DNA from: Gammaproteobacteria bacterium
GTDB lineage: Bacteria > Pseudomonadota > Gammaproteobacteria > Steroidobacterales > Woeseiaceae
DNA length: 64,000 bases
Assembly: GCA_013151645.1 (NCBI GenBank)
Contig: JAADHU010000031.1
Span: 41,138-105,137 of the forward strand
Reading direction: 5' to 3'
The position numbers and the translations under genes are program-made. Positions 43,081-53,102 of the stretch are shown here, one piece after another (the first letter of the stretch is position 1; each line of letters opens with the position of its first letter). The notes under the pieces were generated by a model. It had not been told where the DNA came from, searched no databases, and saw only the letters and a program-made list of their open reading frames with translations.

Positions 43081-45003
43081 GTGCTAGCTCAGCTTAATTC
43101 CGCGTTGTCCATGGTGTTTGTATTCGCCGGCATCTCCTATCTTTGGCTTGCGGTCCGGGCATCACGCGAATCGACCGAAACCTCCTCTCAATCCATCAGC
43201 TACTTCCTCTTCCTGATCGGTGCGATGATTCTCGGATCCTCTTTTTCCTTCGGCACCACGGACGAAAATATCTTCGGTATCGGCTGGGTGTTGACCTATT
43301 TCGCCGTCGGCTTTCTGCCGGTTGTGCTGTACATGGTCTATCGCGAATACACTGTTAGCCGAGCCAATCCATACGTGATTGCCGTTTTCTGCATTGTCCC
43401 TGTCACGACGACCATATTGGCACTGACCAATTCGTGGCACCACATTCTTTGGTCTGTGATCGAGACAGAGAATGGCATCAGGTTCACGGACGTTACAGAA
43501 AGTTTTTGGTTCAGGAAGGTGCACGCGCCGTTTGCATACACACTGTTTGCATACTCCATCATTGCCATGGCCGGGCGATTGCCGACTATCACGCGCGCAC
43601 ACCGCAAGAAGATCTTGCTACTTCTGGTTTGTGCTCTGTTGCCGTTCCTGGTCAGCGCCGGAAACAGTCTGCTTCGGATCGGACCGGCTACTTTTCCGTT
43701 TACGTCATCGATGCTCGTTTTATTGCTGCCGCTTTACTGGTGGGTCAGCGTGGTTCTTCGAGTACATAATTTCCGTCCTCTGGCGTATCAAACCATGTTT
43801 GACCACGTACGCGACCCCATATTCGTGCTCGATGACCGGCAAAAAATTATCAGCGCCAATCAACCAGCGCAGGTACTCCTTGGGTCTGAGGAGAGTGAGT
43901 TGATAGGGCAAGGGTTGTGGGAAGATTTACCGGCGGCCAAAGCGGCCCTTCCGGGAGGGCCGGGAAGTGATCTAAAGCAAACCATTCGCTTGCAGAGTGA
44001 CCGTTTCTTCGAGCTGAACATTGCCCCGATGACGGCCCCGTCCGGTCGCATTCATGGGACCGTGGTAATTTGTCGGGATATCACGGAGCGCAAACAGGCT
44101 TTGAAAGCGCTCGAAGACAGCGAGCAACTGGTTCGGTCGCTGATTGAACACTCTTCGAACGGCATCCTGCGTTTCGCTCGCGACGAGGAGCAGCCGGACA
44201 AGTATCGGTGTACGTTCGCCAATCGCGCTGCGGAGCACTTCTTGCAAAACGAAGGCAGCGCGCTGGTCGGCATGCCGCTTGAGAAACTGACGGCGCTACA
44301 GCCACCGAAATTGATCGACGCCTTTGGCGGCGACGGAAACGCAATGGATGTGGTTTCCGGTATCGACTTCGAGGCACAATTGTTGGATGGAAAATCCTGG
44401 ATGCGCGTTGTCTGCGAACCGATTGGCCGGGATTTTTCCGTTACGCTGATTGATATAACGTCGCGCAAGCGCAATGAAAGCAAGATTCTGGCGGACGCGT
44501 TGCGCGATCCGCTTACTGGCATTCTCAATCGGCGAGGGTTTGAGCAGACCGTCGACGAGAGCAAAGCGTGCAGCAGCGCGGGCGCCGTGTTCTACCTGGA
44601 TCTGAATGACTTCAAATCGATCAACGACCGTTTTGGTCACCGCGCCGGTGATGCGCTGCTGAAAGCTTTCGGCCATCGCCTCGAATTTTGCCTGCGGCCT
44701 GAGGATATCCTGGCCCGCCTCGGCGGCGATGAATTCGCCATCGTTTTGCCGGGCTTGAGTGACGATGAAGCGAAACGCGTGGCGGAGCGCCTGATCGAGA
44801 CCGCGTCAGAGGCCTATATCATTCAGGGACAGGAAATTGTTTGCAGCGCGAGCGTTGGTATCGCATTCATGCCTCGCCACGGTCATGAGCTTTGGCAGCT
44901 CGTGAGCGTTGCGGATCAGGCTATGTACAACGCCAAATCTCTTAGCGACGGCGAAGCGGCGAACGATCGTAGCGCCTACATTGAGGCCGCAATCTCCTCG
45001 TGA
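43081..45003 (+). CDS. membrane-bound PAS-GGDEF diguanylate cyclase
   Basis: 640 residues, GTG start. N-terminal membrane sensor of about seven helices (residues 1-225; histidine-kinase-like 7TM type), PAS about 235-350 (FDHVRDPIFVLDDRQKIISANQ), a second PAS-like region about 355-465, and GGDEF about 475-635 with DLNDFKSINDRFGHRAG and RLGGDEF. The inhibitory site RPED lies five residues before RLGG..., so feedback-controlled cyclic di-GMP synthesis is expected. No EAL domain. Preceded by a REP array. Confidence 0.92.
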   Translation: MLAQLNSALSMVFVFAGISYLWLAVRASRESTETSSQSISYFLFLIGAMILGSSFSFGTTDENIFGIGWVLTYFAVGFLPVVLYMVYREYTVSRANPYVIAVFCIVPVTTTILALTNSWHHILWSVIETENGIRFTDVTESFWFRKVHAPFAYTLFAYSIIAMAGRLPTITRAHRKKILLLLVCALLPFLVSAGNSLLRIGPATFPFTSSMLVLLLPLYWWVSVVLRVHNFRPLAYQTMFDHVRDPIFVLDDRQKIISANQPAQVLLGSEESELIGQGLWEDLPAAKAALPGGPGSDLKQTIRLQSDRFFELNIAPMTAPSGRIHGTVVICRDITERKQALKALEDSEQLVRSLIEHSSNGILRFARDEEQPDKYRCTFANRAAEHFLQNEGSALVGMPLEKLTALQPPKLIDAFGGDGNAMDVVSGIDFEAQLLDGKSWMRVVCEPIGRDFSVTLIDITSRKRNESKILADALRDPLTGILNRRGFEQTVDESKACSSAGAVFYLDLNDFKSINDRFGHRAGDALLKAFGHRLEFCLRPEDILARLGGDEFAIVLPGLSDDEAKRVAERLIETASEAYIIQGQEIVCSASVGIAFMPRHGHELWQLVSVADQAMYNAKSLSDGEAANDRSAYIEAAISS

Positions 45004-45059
45004 GGCCTGGATCCGGGGCGCAGAAGCGGTGACCTGCCTGGATATTCCTTCTATCAGGA

Positions 45060-46412
45060 TCAGGGTGTCGGCAGATTGGTGAATTGAAGCAAGCTACCGA
45101 TTGTCGGGTCAGCGGTATCCAGCAAGACGATCTCTTCAATGTCGCCGATTGCCAATTCCAGTGTCAGTGGCCCCGCCAGCACGGTTTTTTCGTTGGCGGT
45201 GGTGACCGTGAGCGTATAACTGTCGGCAACCGGTAGCTGGTACTCGCTGGCGAGTCCGAATGGCAGTGAGCGCAAGATCGGCAAGAGGTCATCGAGCAGG
45301 GTGTCGTCGTTTGACAAGTAGACGTCAACGGCCGGGAAATTGAAGGCGGCATTGGCAATACGAAACTGTGCCGAAGTCGCGATTGGTCGCCTGTTGCTGG
45401 CCAGTTTTGATGTGGCAAGCGCACCGGGTTCGCCACGCAGAATAATCATTGTGCGGGTGCCGAGTCCGATGCCGGTTTCTTCTTCCAGCAGAGCGGTCGT
45501 ACTGGCCGGGGGCGTGTATGTATAGGGTAACGTACCTGCTGGTACCACGACATCGGCGGAAGCCATGCCAAATGCCAGGTCAGTGATCGCCGGTGGATTC
45601 ACGAAGTCATTGTTGATGACGAGGTCTACATTACCGCTGCCGAACGCGGCGTTGATAACTTGTACTGTCGGCAGGAAACGCGCGTCGGGTATTTCAATCG
45701 AGCTGCCCGACGGAATGAGCTGACGTACGGCGACATCTCCGGTCCGGGAGGGGTCCCGGTCAAGAATCAGGCTGGCATTGGTGGCCGCGGCCGGGTTCGT
45801 CAATGGCGATCCCTGAAACAAAACGTTGGACGGGTCGCCGGGCGCGGTCAGGATTAATTCGTACTGGCCGGCTTCAAATTCGAGTTCGTCGATACGCTCA
45901 CCGAAAGCGATCGTGCCAATCGCATTGCCCAGTACCGGCGCCGTGCCCGTCGCCGCATAATAGACGTCAACCGAACCCAATGCCGGACTGAGGTGACCGA
46001 ATGCCATTTCAAACACCGTTTCTGTGTCGGTCCATTCGCGTTCGGGCCGTTCCCAAACCAGGATTTCCGGTGTCGCGACCGTCCCGGCAAGCAGGAACAC
46101 GTAGTCTGTATTCGTGACGACGTCCGCTGAAACGCTGGCGATGCGTTGCGGAGCGCCCGCACCGGCAAAGGCAATATCGAAATTGAATGAGTAGGTCAGG
46201 TCGTCAAATCGGCTTACGGCGCTGCCTTCTTTGTAATCCAGCACGCCAAGGCTGCGTTCTTCGATCAGAAAATTGACATTGAATGATTCGGATAGCGCGT
46301 TATAGCCGCGAATGGCGCCTTTGCCCGTGGCCTCCTTGCGCTCGCTCTTGGCGCAACTGATGAGGATGCTTGACAGGGCCAGCAGGACGATGAAGCGGTA
46401 AAAGACAGACAT
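45060..46412 (-). CDS. DUF4397 domain lipoprotein
   Basis: 450 residues from the ATG at 46412. Lipoprotein signal ending SSILISC, then two DUF4397-type beta domains: one about 30-210 (GYNALSESFNVNFLIEE, VDVYYAATGT) and one about 230-440 (AAFGSGNVDLVINND, AVDVYLSNDD). DUF4397 proteins are secreted or surface beta proteins of unknown role. Only 1 nt separates the aldehyde dehydrogenase stop from this start, suggesting co-translation, which is an odd pairing. Confidence 0.8.
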   Translation of the reverse strand: MSVFYRFIVLLALSSILISCAKSERKEATGKGAIRGYNALSESFNVNFLIEERSLGVLDYKEGSAVSRFDDLTYSFNFDIAFAGAGAPQRIASVSADVVTNTDYVFLLAGTVATPEILVWERPEREWTDTETVFEMAFGHLSPALGSVDVYYAATGTAPVLGNAIGTIAFGERIDELEFEAGQYELILTAPGDPSNVLFQGSPLTNPAAATNASLILDRDPSRTGDVAVRQLIPSGSSIEIPDARFLPTVQVINAAFGSGNVDLVINNDFVNPPAITDLAFGMASADVVVPAGTLPYTYTPPASTTALLEEETGIGLGTRTMIILRGEPGALATSKLASNRRPIATSAQFRIANAAFNFPAVDVYLSNDDTLLDDLLPILRSLPFGLASEYQLPVADSYTLTVTTANEKTVLAGPLTLELAIGDIEEIVLLDTADPTIGSLLQFTNLPTP

Positions 46413-46413
46413 A

Positions 46414-47865
46414 TTACTTTGGCTCGCCGGTTGCCGTCGGTGCGTCGTAGCCAAACACCGATTTAATTTCCAGATATTCGTTCATGCCATGTGCGCCCCA
46501 TTCCCGACCATTGCCGGACTGCTTGTAACCGCCAAACGGAGCCAGGTCATCCAGTTGTGCGCCATTGATGTGGACCATTCCCGTACGGAGACGCGCTGCA
46601 ATGCGTCGCGCGTGATCCAGGTCGGTCGAACTGACATAACCTGACAGTCCGTAGGGTGTGTCGTTTGCGATGCGCACGGCATCGTCGTCATCGTCATAGG
46701 CAATAATCGATAGCACCGGACCGAATATTTCCTCGCGCGCAATCGTCATGTTGCTGTCAACATCCGCAAATACTGTCGGTTTCACGTAGAAGCCTTTGTC
46801 GAGCCCCGCCGGTCGATCGGTACCGCCGACAACCAGTGTTGCGCCCTCGTCGATCCCCTTCTGGATCAAACCCTGGATTTTATTCCATTGGACGTCCGAC
46901 ACAACAGGGCCCATGTTCACGCCTTTTTCAGCAGGGTCGCCGACCGTCACCGCATCGGCAACTTCTTTCGCAATCGCGGCCGCGGCATCCATCCGGTCTC
47001 GCTTGACCAGCATGCGGGTCGGGGCGTTGCAGGATTGGCCGGTATTGTTGAAACAAACACTGGCGCCGCCGCGGACGGCTTTTTCGAAATCGGCATCGTC
47101 GAGAATGATATTGGCCGATTTGCCGCCCAGTTCCTGAGCAACCCGTTTGACGCCGGGTGCCGCATTCTGCGCGACGGCAACGCCCGCGCGGGTCGATCCG
47201 GTGAACGATACCATCGCAATATCCGGGTGACCGCTCAGTGCGCTACCGACTTCGGGACCGTCGCCATTGACGAGGTTGAAGACGCCTGCGGGTACACCGG
47301 CTTCATCGAGTATTTCGGCGAAAATTACGGCATCGAACGGTGCGATTTCACTCGGTTTCAGGACCATGGTGCAACCGGCCGCCAAAGCAGGTGCGACTTT
47401 TACCGCGATCTGGTTGATCGGCCAGTTCCAGGGCGTAATCATGGCGCACGGCCCGATGGGTTCCTTGACGATACGGGTCGAACCATGGGTTTCGCTGAAC
47501 GGGTAAGACTTCAGGACCTCAAGCGCGACGGCGATGTGCTGGGTGCCACTGGCGGCCTGTGCGTATTTGGCCAGTCCCCACGGTGCCCCCATCTCTTCCA
47601 TAATGGCGGTGGCGATTTCGTCGTGGCGACGCGCATAGATATCGAGAATCGCCTGCAACAGGTCGATGCGTTCCTCGCGGCGGGTATTGGCGAAATCTGC
47701 AAAGGCACGATTTGCGGCGGCCACGGCCTTATCGACGTCGGCTGCGCTGCCCATGCTGATGCGGCCGCATACTTCTTCCGTGGCGGGATTGATCACGTCC
47801 AGAGTCTTTGGCGTCACCGGGTCCACCCACTGGCCATCGATATAGAACTGAAGCATTTCGCGCAT
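46414..47865 (-). CDS. aldehyde dehydrogenase (NAD(P)-dependent)
   Basis: 483 residues from the ATG at 47865, preceded by a strong GGAGGAAGG ribosome site; the open frame to 48018 is run-through. Seen: WNWPINQIAVKVAPALAAG, GDGPEVGSALSGHPDIAMVSFTGST, catalytic Glu in QELGGKSANI, catalytic Cys in NNTGQSCNAPTR, and EEIFGPVLSIIAYDD. Oxidises aldehydes to acids; specificity not readable, though betaine-aldehyde and general aliphatic types share this look. Divergent from the D-2-hydroxyacid oxidase gene, 102 bp apart. Confidence 0.9.
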   Translation of the reverse strand: MREMLQFYIDGQWVDPVTPKTLDVINPATEEVCGRISMGSAADVDKAVAAANRAFADFANTRREERIDLLQAILDIYARRHDEIATAIMEEMGAPWGLAKYAQAASGTQHIAVALEVLKSYPFSETHGSTRIVKEPIGPCAMITPWNWPINQIAVKVAPALAAGCTMVLKPSEIAPFDAVIFAEILDEAGVPAGVFNLVNGDGPEVGSALSGHPDIAMVSFTGSTRAGVAVAQNAAPGVKRVAQELGGKSANIILDDADFEKAVRGGASVCFNNTGQSCNAPTRMLVKRDRMDAAAAIAKEVADAVTVGDPAEKGVNMGPVVSDVQWNKIQGLIQKGIDEGATLVVGGTDRPAGLDKGFYVKPTVFADVDSNMTIAREEIFGPVLSIIAYDDDDDAVRIANDTPYGLSGYVSSTDLDHARRIAARLRTGMVHINGAQLDDLAPFGGYKQSGNGREWGAHGMNEYLEIKSVFGYDAPTATGEPK

Positions 47866-47967
47866 TTTCACCTTCCTCCGTACGAAGAGCCGGGAATCAT
47901 ATCGTAATCGGGCTTTTGCGTCCCAATTCTGATGGCAACGCTCGTCCATCGTCGCTAGCATTGGGGT

Positions 47968-49344
47968 ATGACAGATCAACTGCTCGATAGTTTGCGTGCC
48001 ATTGTCGGCGACGCTCATCTAGTGCCCGGCACGCAAGTCCGGGAGTCCGCCTGGGAGACCCATCAGCCGTTCCACGGGCTAGCCGTAATTTGTCCGACCA
48101 CCACGCAGCAGGTTGCTGCCGTGCTGGCCGCCTGTCACGCAGCGCGCCAGCCGGTGGTGCCTATCGGCGGGCTCACCGGTCTCGTGCAAGGCTGCGCGAC
48201 GGTGGAGGGCGATGTCGGGCTTTCGCTGGAGAAAATGAAACAGATCGAGGCCATCGATCCCGTTGCCCAGACCATGATTGCGCAGGCGGGTGTCACGCTG
48301 GGCGAGGCGCAAGCTGCCGTCGATGCAGCCGGCCTGTATTTTCCGGTGGATATTGGTGCGCGTGACAACTGCATGCTCGGCGGCAACGTTGCCACCAATG
48401 CCGGTGGCACCAAGGTTATTCGCTACGGTATGACGCGCGACTCGGTGCTCGGGCTGGAAGCGGTACTCGCCGATGGCACCGTCATTTCATCCATGAACCG
48501 GTTTATCAAGAACAACTCCGGATTTGATCTGAAACATTTGTTCATTGGTACCGAGGGTACGCTCGGCGTAATTACTCGCATCGTCTTTCGACTGGCCGTT
48601 AAAGCGAAAAGCCAAAACGTGGCGTTTCTTGGCTGCAATACCTACGAGGATGTCGTGCAGACGCTTGCTGAGTCCCGCAAACTGCTCGGCAACAGCCTGT
48701 CCGGTTTCGAGGTTATGTGGAACAGTTTCTATCGCCAGGTGACGCAGCCGATCGGGCCACAACCCGCATTGCTGCCCGCGGACTGGCCGTACTACGTAAT
48801 CGTGGAATCCATGGGAGTTCATCCGGAACACGACGCAGAAATATTCTCGGCTGCGCTCGAAACGTTGCTGGCGAACGGGCACGTGGTGGATGGTATTCTC
48901 GCCAAGTCGGACAAGGAGCGACATGCGATCTGGGCGATCCGGGAGGAAGTGGAATGGCTGATTAGTCGCTGCCTTAATTTTGATGTGAGCTTGCCGGTCG
49001 CGGACGTCGCTGACTATGTTGAGACGGTAACGGCCGGAATCGTTGCCGATGTACCGAAAGCGTTCGTGACGGCCTTCGGCCATCTCGGCGACAACAATAT
49101 TCATTTGTCGGTTCTGATCGAAGAAGACCGGCATGCCGTTGCGAGCGTTGTTCAGGAGCATGTCTACCGGGCCCTGGTTCCGTACGCAGGCGCCATCTCG
49201 GCGGAACACGGCATTGGCCTGGAGAAACGCGACTACCTGGACGTCAGTCGAAGTGCTGAGGAAATCGAGCTGATGCGATCACTCAAGAACCTGCTGGATC
49301 CGAACAACATACTCAACCCTGGTAAGGTCATCGACCTGACCTGA
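47968..49344 (+). CDS. FAD-binding D-2-hydroxyacid dehydrogenase (GlcD/D2HGDH-like)
   Basis: 458 residues of the vanillyl-alcohol-oxidase-type PCMH family. Seen: VVPIGGLTGLVQGC, the FAD-pyrophosphate loop GGNVATNAGGTKVIRYG, and ISAEHGIGLEKRDYL near the C terminus, the latter typical of D-lactate, glycolate and D-2-hydroxyglutarate dehydrogenases. Oxidises a D-2-hydroxyacid to the keto acid, passing electrons to the membrane pool or an electron-transfer flavoprotein. The neighbouring M1 peptidase gene begins 17 bp downstream. Confidence 0.88.
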   Translation: MTDQLLDSLRAIVGDAHLVPGTQVRESAWETHQPFHGLAVICPTTTQQVAAVLAACHAARQPVVPIGGLTGLVQGCATVEGDVGLSLEKMKQIEAIDPVAQTMIAQAGVTLGEAQAAVDAAGLYFPVDIGARDNCMLGGNVATNAGGTKVIRYGMTRDSVLGLEAVLADGTVISSMNRFIKNNSGFDLKHLFIGTEGTLGVITRIVFRLAVKAKSQNVAFLGCNTYEDVVQTLAESRKLLGNSLSGFEVMWNSFYRQVTQPIGPQPALLPADWPYYVIVESMGVHPEHDAEIFSAALETLLANGHVVDGILAKSDKERHAIWAIREEVEWLISRCLNFDVSLPVADVADYVETVTAGIVADVPKAFVTAFGHLGDNNIHLSVLIEEDRHAVASVVQEHVYRALVPYAGAISAEHGIGLEKRDYLDVSRSAEEIELMRSLKNLLDPNNILNPGKVIDLT

Positions 49345-49360
49345 GTATGGCAAAGACGCG

Positions 49361-51937
49361 ATGAACATTCGGTTGCATGCGGGACGACTGATCTTGACCC
49401 TGTTGATTCTCAGCACGGTATCCTGCAATCGATCGGAACCCGCTGTCGTCGCGGGCGTGTCCATTGAACTCGCACAACACCGCGCCAGGACGATATCGGC
49501 AATTCGCTATCGTTTGAGTTTCCATATTCCACAGGACGTCGGCGAAGAAGTCGAAGGCTTTGTCGCGATATCTTTCGAGTTGGCGGATGCCGGGACAGCA
49601 TTGCAGCTCGATTTTCGCGAAGCGGGCGACAAGATCAGCCGCGTTAGGAGCAATGGCACAACGTCCGACTTTCGATTCGAAAACGAGCACATCGTCATAC
49701 CAGCCTCGGAGCTGGTAACGGGTATCAACGAGGTTATCATCCAGTTTACGGCAGGTTCGGCGTCACTGAATCGAAACGCCGAATTCCTGTACACCTTGTT
49801 CGTGCCGGATCGCGCGAGGACAGCGTTTCCGTTGTTCGATCAACCGGATCTGAAAGCGACTTATACACTGACACTGGACGTTCCCGCCGGCTGGAGCGCT
49901 TTGTCCAACGCCGCCGTTGACGCAGTCAGACAGGCGGGCAATCGCAGCGAATATTCGTTCGCCGAATCGGATCTCATCAGCTCCTATCTTTTCTCATTTG
50001 TCGCAGGAAAATTCACTACCGTTACGCAGGAACGAAACGGGCGTACGATGACGATGCTGCATCGAGAGACGGACCATGAAAAAGTACAGCGTAGTCTGGA
50101 CTCGATTTTCGATTTGCATGCCGCTGCGATTGACTGGCTGGAGACCTATACGGGGATAGACTACCCCTATCAAACGTTCGCTTTCGCGCTGATACCGGCG
50201 TTTCAATATGGCGGTATGGAACACGTTGGCGCTATTCAGTATCGCGCGTCCAGCTTGTTTCTCGACGAAACGCCCTCCGACCGTGAATTACTTGGCCGTG
50301 CCAGCCTGATCGCCCACGAAACGGCACACATGTGGTTTGGCAATCTGGTTACGATGGAATGGTTCAACGATGTGTGGACGAAGGAAGTGTTCGCAAATTT
50401 CATGGCGGCAAAAATTGTCAATCCGTCTTTTCCCGAAATCAATCATGACCTGAACTTTCTCATCAGACACTATCCGGGTGCTTATTCCGTTGATCGTACG
50501 GCTGGCGCGAATCCCATTAGACAGGAACTGGCCAATCTGAACGAGGCAGGGCAGATGTACGGTGCGATTATTTACAACAAGGCACCGATCATGATGCGTC
50601 AGCTGGAAACGCTGATTGGCGAAGACGTTTTTCGGCAAGGCTTGCGTGAATATCTGCGTACCTATGCCTGGAAGAACGCGACCTGGCCGAATCTGATCGA
50701 AATATTGGACGCACGCTCGCAGCAGAACCTTAAAGCCTGGAGTGACGTATGGGTCAACACCGCCGGCCGTCCGGAGTTCAAGGTGGAATGGGAACCGATC
50801 AAGGGTGGTGGGCATAGCGGTTATCTCCTGCAAATTGACGCCTCTGACGGCGCGCGGGTATGGCCGCAGCAATTCGAGGTGGCGGCGTATACCGACAATA
50901 AGGAGAAACGGCAGACAATTTCCTCTTCCACCGTCAAGACTCCGCTGCAAGGCATGTCATTCGGGATCGGGACTCGACTCCTTTTTAGTTCCGATGGTTT
51001 CGGCTATGGCCTGTTCCCGGCGTCGATCGACAATCTGAAAAAATGGGACCGCCTGGATGACGTCGAAAAGGGCAGCGAGCTGATTAATCTTTTCGAAAAC
51101 CTTTTGGTCGGTTCCGGTCCGGAGGTGCAGGCATATCTACAGGTGCTGCTGACCATCATTCCAAGCGAAGAGAATCAGTTGATTCTTGATTTGGCGCTTG
51201 GTCAACTGAAAACAATTTATTGGAGGTTCTTGCCCGATCTTGCGCGCCTGCAGTATGCCGGCGAACTCGAAGCGGTCCTTTGGCAGGCTATGCTTGATCA
51301 AACGAAGAGCAGCAGGAAGAAAATCTACTTCGACGCATTTGCGGACATTGCGTTGTCGGTACCGCAAGTGCAGAAAGTTTACGCGGCGTGGTCTGGTTCT
51401 GTGGATATCGACGGTCTTCGTTTGTCGGAAAACGACCACATCGAGCTTGCGCAGATACTGGCCATTAAAATGCCTGAGCGAGCGGCAGAGATCGTTGCGC
51501 GGCAAATCAGCAAGACGGAGAATCCGGACAACAAGCGCAAGTTCGTGTTCCTGTCGCCATCGTTGTCGGCGGATGATGCGGTCAGGGACGGGTTTTTTTA
51601 TTCCCTGGCGGAGGCGGGGAATCGGGACATTGAATCCTGGGTGCTCAGGGCACTGCGGAATCTGCATCACCCGCTGCGAACCGGGTATTCCGAACAATAC
51701 TTGTTAGCCAGTCTGGAATTATTGCAGGAAATCCAGGTAACGGGTGATATTTTCTTTCCGCAGCGCTGGCTGGAAGTGACCTTTGCGAATTATCGTTCTT
51801 CAACGGCGGTTTACACGGTAAGATCGTTCCTGGAACAAAGGCCGGATTACAACGAGCAACTTCGCATGAAGATTCTGCAATCAACCGACATGTTGTTCCG
51901 GGCGAATGCGATCAACCGCGTTGACGGGCAGAAATAG
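49361..51937 (+). CDS. M1-family aminopeptidase-like lipoprotein
   Basis: 858 residues. Exported: signal LILTLLILSTVSC suggests a lipoprotein. Peptidase core with GGMEHVGAIQ (normally GAMEN; here the last N is H), zinc motif HETAHMWFG near residue 317 and the third ligand Glu in WTKEVFANF. C-terminal helical domain (about 560-858) as in ERAP/PepN types. Removes N-terminal residues from peptides outside the inner membrane. Frame overlaps the start region of the TonB gene. Confidence 0.85.
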   Translation: MNIRLHAGRLILTLLILSTVSCNRSEPAVVAGVSIELAQHRARTISAIRYRLSFHIPQDVGEEVEGFVAISFELADAGTALQLDFREAGDKISRVRSNGTTSDFRFENEHIVIPASELVTGINEVIIQFTAGSASLNRNAEFLYTLFVPDRARTAFPLFDQPDLKATYTLTLDVPAGWSALSNAAVDAVRQAGNRSEYSFAESDLISSYLFSFVAGKFTTVTQERNGRTMTMLHRETDHEKVQRSLDSIFDLHAAAIDWLETYTGIDYPYQTFAFALIPAFQYGGMEHVGAIQYRASSLFLDETPSDRELLGRASLIAHETAHMWFGNLVTMEWFNDVWTKEVFANFMAAKIVNPSFPEINHDLNFLIRHYPGAYSVDRTAGANPIRQELANLNEAGQMYGAIIYNKAPIMMRQLETLIGEDVFRQGLREYLRTYAWKNATWPNLIEILDARSQQNLKAWSDVWVNTAGRPEFKVEWEPIKGGGHSGYLLQIDASDGARVWPQQFEVAAYTDNKEKRQTISSSTVKTPLQGMSFGIGTRLLFSSDGFGYGLFPASIDNLKKWDRLDDVEKGSELINLFENLLVGSGPEVQAYLQVLLTIIPSEENQLILDLALGQLKTIYWRFLPDLARLQYAGELEAVLWQAMLDQTKSSRKKIYFDAFADIALSVPQVQKVYAAWSGSVDIDGLRLSENDHIELAQILAIKMPERAAEIVARQISKTENPDNKRKFVFLSPSLSADDAVRDGFFYSLAEAGNRDIESWVLRALRNLHHPLRTGYSEQYLLASLELLQEIQVTGDIFFPQRWLEVTFANYRSSTAVYTVRSFLEQRPDYNEQLRMKILQSTDMLFRANAINRVDGQK

Positions 51938-51977
51938 CACAAGAGCGGCGAAAGAATCCAGCGGAGGGAGGCGCGCA

Positions 51978-53072
51978 ATGCGACGAATACGAACAAACCG
52001 GTTGTTCTCGAAATACCCACTGATCGGATCCACGTTGCTGGTGTGCCTTGCGGTGGCTGCACACAGTGCGGCCGATGGCGACACAGCGCAGCGTACATTG
52101 GCGACGATATTGAAAAACGCTATGCCCGAGTATCCGCCGGACGAACTTCAGCGCCAGCGCCATGGGTGGGTGAGACTGAATTATGTGGTGACGAAAGACG
52201 GCTCTGTCATCGATCCAATTATTGAGGATTCGGGTGGTGGCCGGGTATTTGAGCGCTCTGCCCTGGACGCCGCGCGCAATTGGATTTATGAACCGGCGAC
52301 AATAAAGGGTCAACCGGTGGAGCAAAGCATCACCGGCGTCATGATCACGTTCCCGGACATCGAATCGGATACGGCCATGTCGGGTGCGTTCAATCGACGC
52401 TCTCGGGATATCAATCGATTGCTGGTTTCACGGGATCTCGAGGGTGCCGGTCGTCTGATCGACGACACGTTTAAAAACTTCAGTTTGAACATTGTCGATC
52501 TTGCGCGTTTGTGGATGCTGCGCGGCACGCTCGCACAAGGCGTCGGCGATGACGAATTGCAGCTTGCCTCCTATCGAAGAGCGGCGGGGAATGGCGGGCA
52601 ATGGCTCAGCGGGGGAGCCTATCGACGGGTCATGACATCCATCGTTTCACTCGAGCTTTCCGCCGGTGACTATTCCGCCGCGATAACGCATTACAAAATG
52701 CTTGTCGACAAGACGGGTGATAGCGGCACCCCGACGCGTCTGCGCCGCGCGTTCGATTCGGTGTACCAGCAAATCGAGAAATATGAAGTTCTGGCGGTGC
52801 CGGCCCGCCTGATCGCCAGTCGGCAATGCGACGACTGCCTCGCGGACTGGCAGTACGTGCCGTTGCGCCGCAACCTGGCAATCGGGAATATCAAGGGCTC
52901 GCTGCGGAACATCGATATTCGTTGCAAATGGCAACGCGTCGTCGATGAAGTAAGTAAGGACAAGGTGTGGACACTCCCGGAGGAATGGGGAGAATGCCGG
53001 ATCATCGTGTTCGGCGATCCGGGCACGACATTCGATTTGCTTGAAATCGAACCATCGCTGCGGGAGTCCTGA
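51978..53072 (+). CDS. periplasmic protein with TonB C-terminal domain
   Basis: 364 residues from the ATG at 51978 (ribosome site GGAGGGAG). Signal LIGSTLLVCLAVAAHSAA, then the TonB-fold domain at residues about 40-115 (MPEYPPDELQRQRHGWVRLNYVV and RNWIYEPA), followed by a helical repeat-like middle and a C-terminal region with four cysteines. The TonB-like domain is near the N-terminus and there is no membrane anchor or Pro-rich spacer typical of real TonB, so it is probably not an energy transducer. Function unknown; probable operon with the M1 peptidase. Confidence 0.75.
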   Translation: MRRIRTNRLFSKYPLIGSTLLVCLAVAAHSAADGDTAQRTLATILKNAMPEYPPDELQRQRHGWVRLNYVVTKDGSVIDPIIEDSGGGRVFERSALDAARNWIYEPATIKGQPVEQSITGVMITFPDIESDTAMSGAFNRRSRDINRLLVSRDLEGAGRLIDDTFKNFSLNIVDLARLWMLRGTLAQGVGDDELQLASYRRAAGNGGQWLSGGAYRRVMTSIVSLELSAGDYSAAITHYKMLVDKTGDSGTPTRLRRAFDSVYQQIEKYEVLAVPARLIASRQCDDCLADWQYVPLRRNLAIGNIKGSLRNIDIRCKWQRVVDEVSKDKVWTLPEEWGECRIIVFGDPGTTFDLLEIEPSLRES

Positions 53073-53102
53073 GAGAGCGCGTTGTTCGGTTTTGCGCCGC
53101 GA

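Noticed and set aside
51978..53072. TonB energy transducer
   Set aside because: TonB fold lies at the N-terminal side, without membrane anchor, Pro-rich spacer or ExbB/ExbD neighbours.
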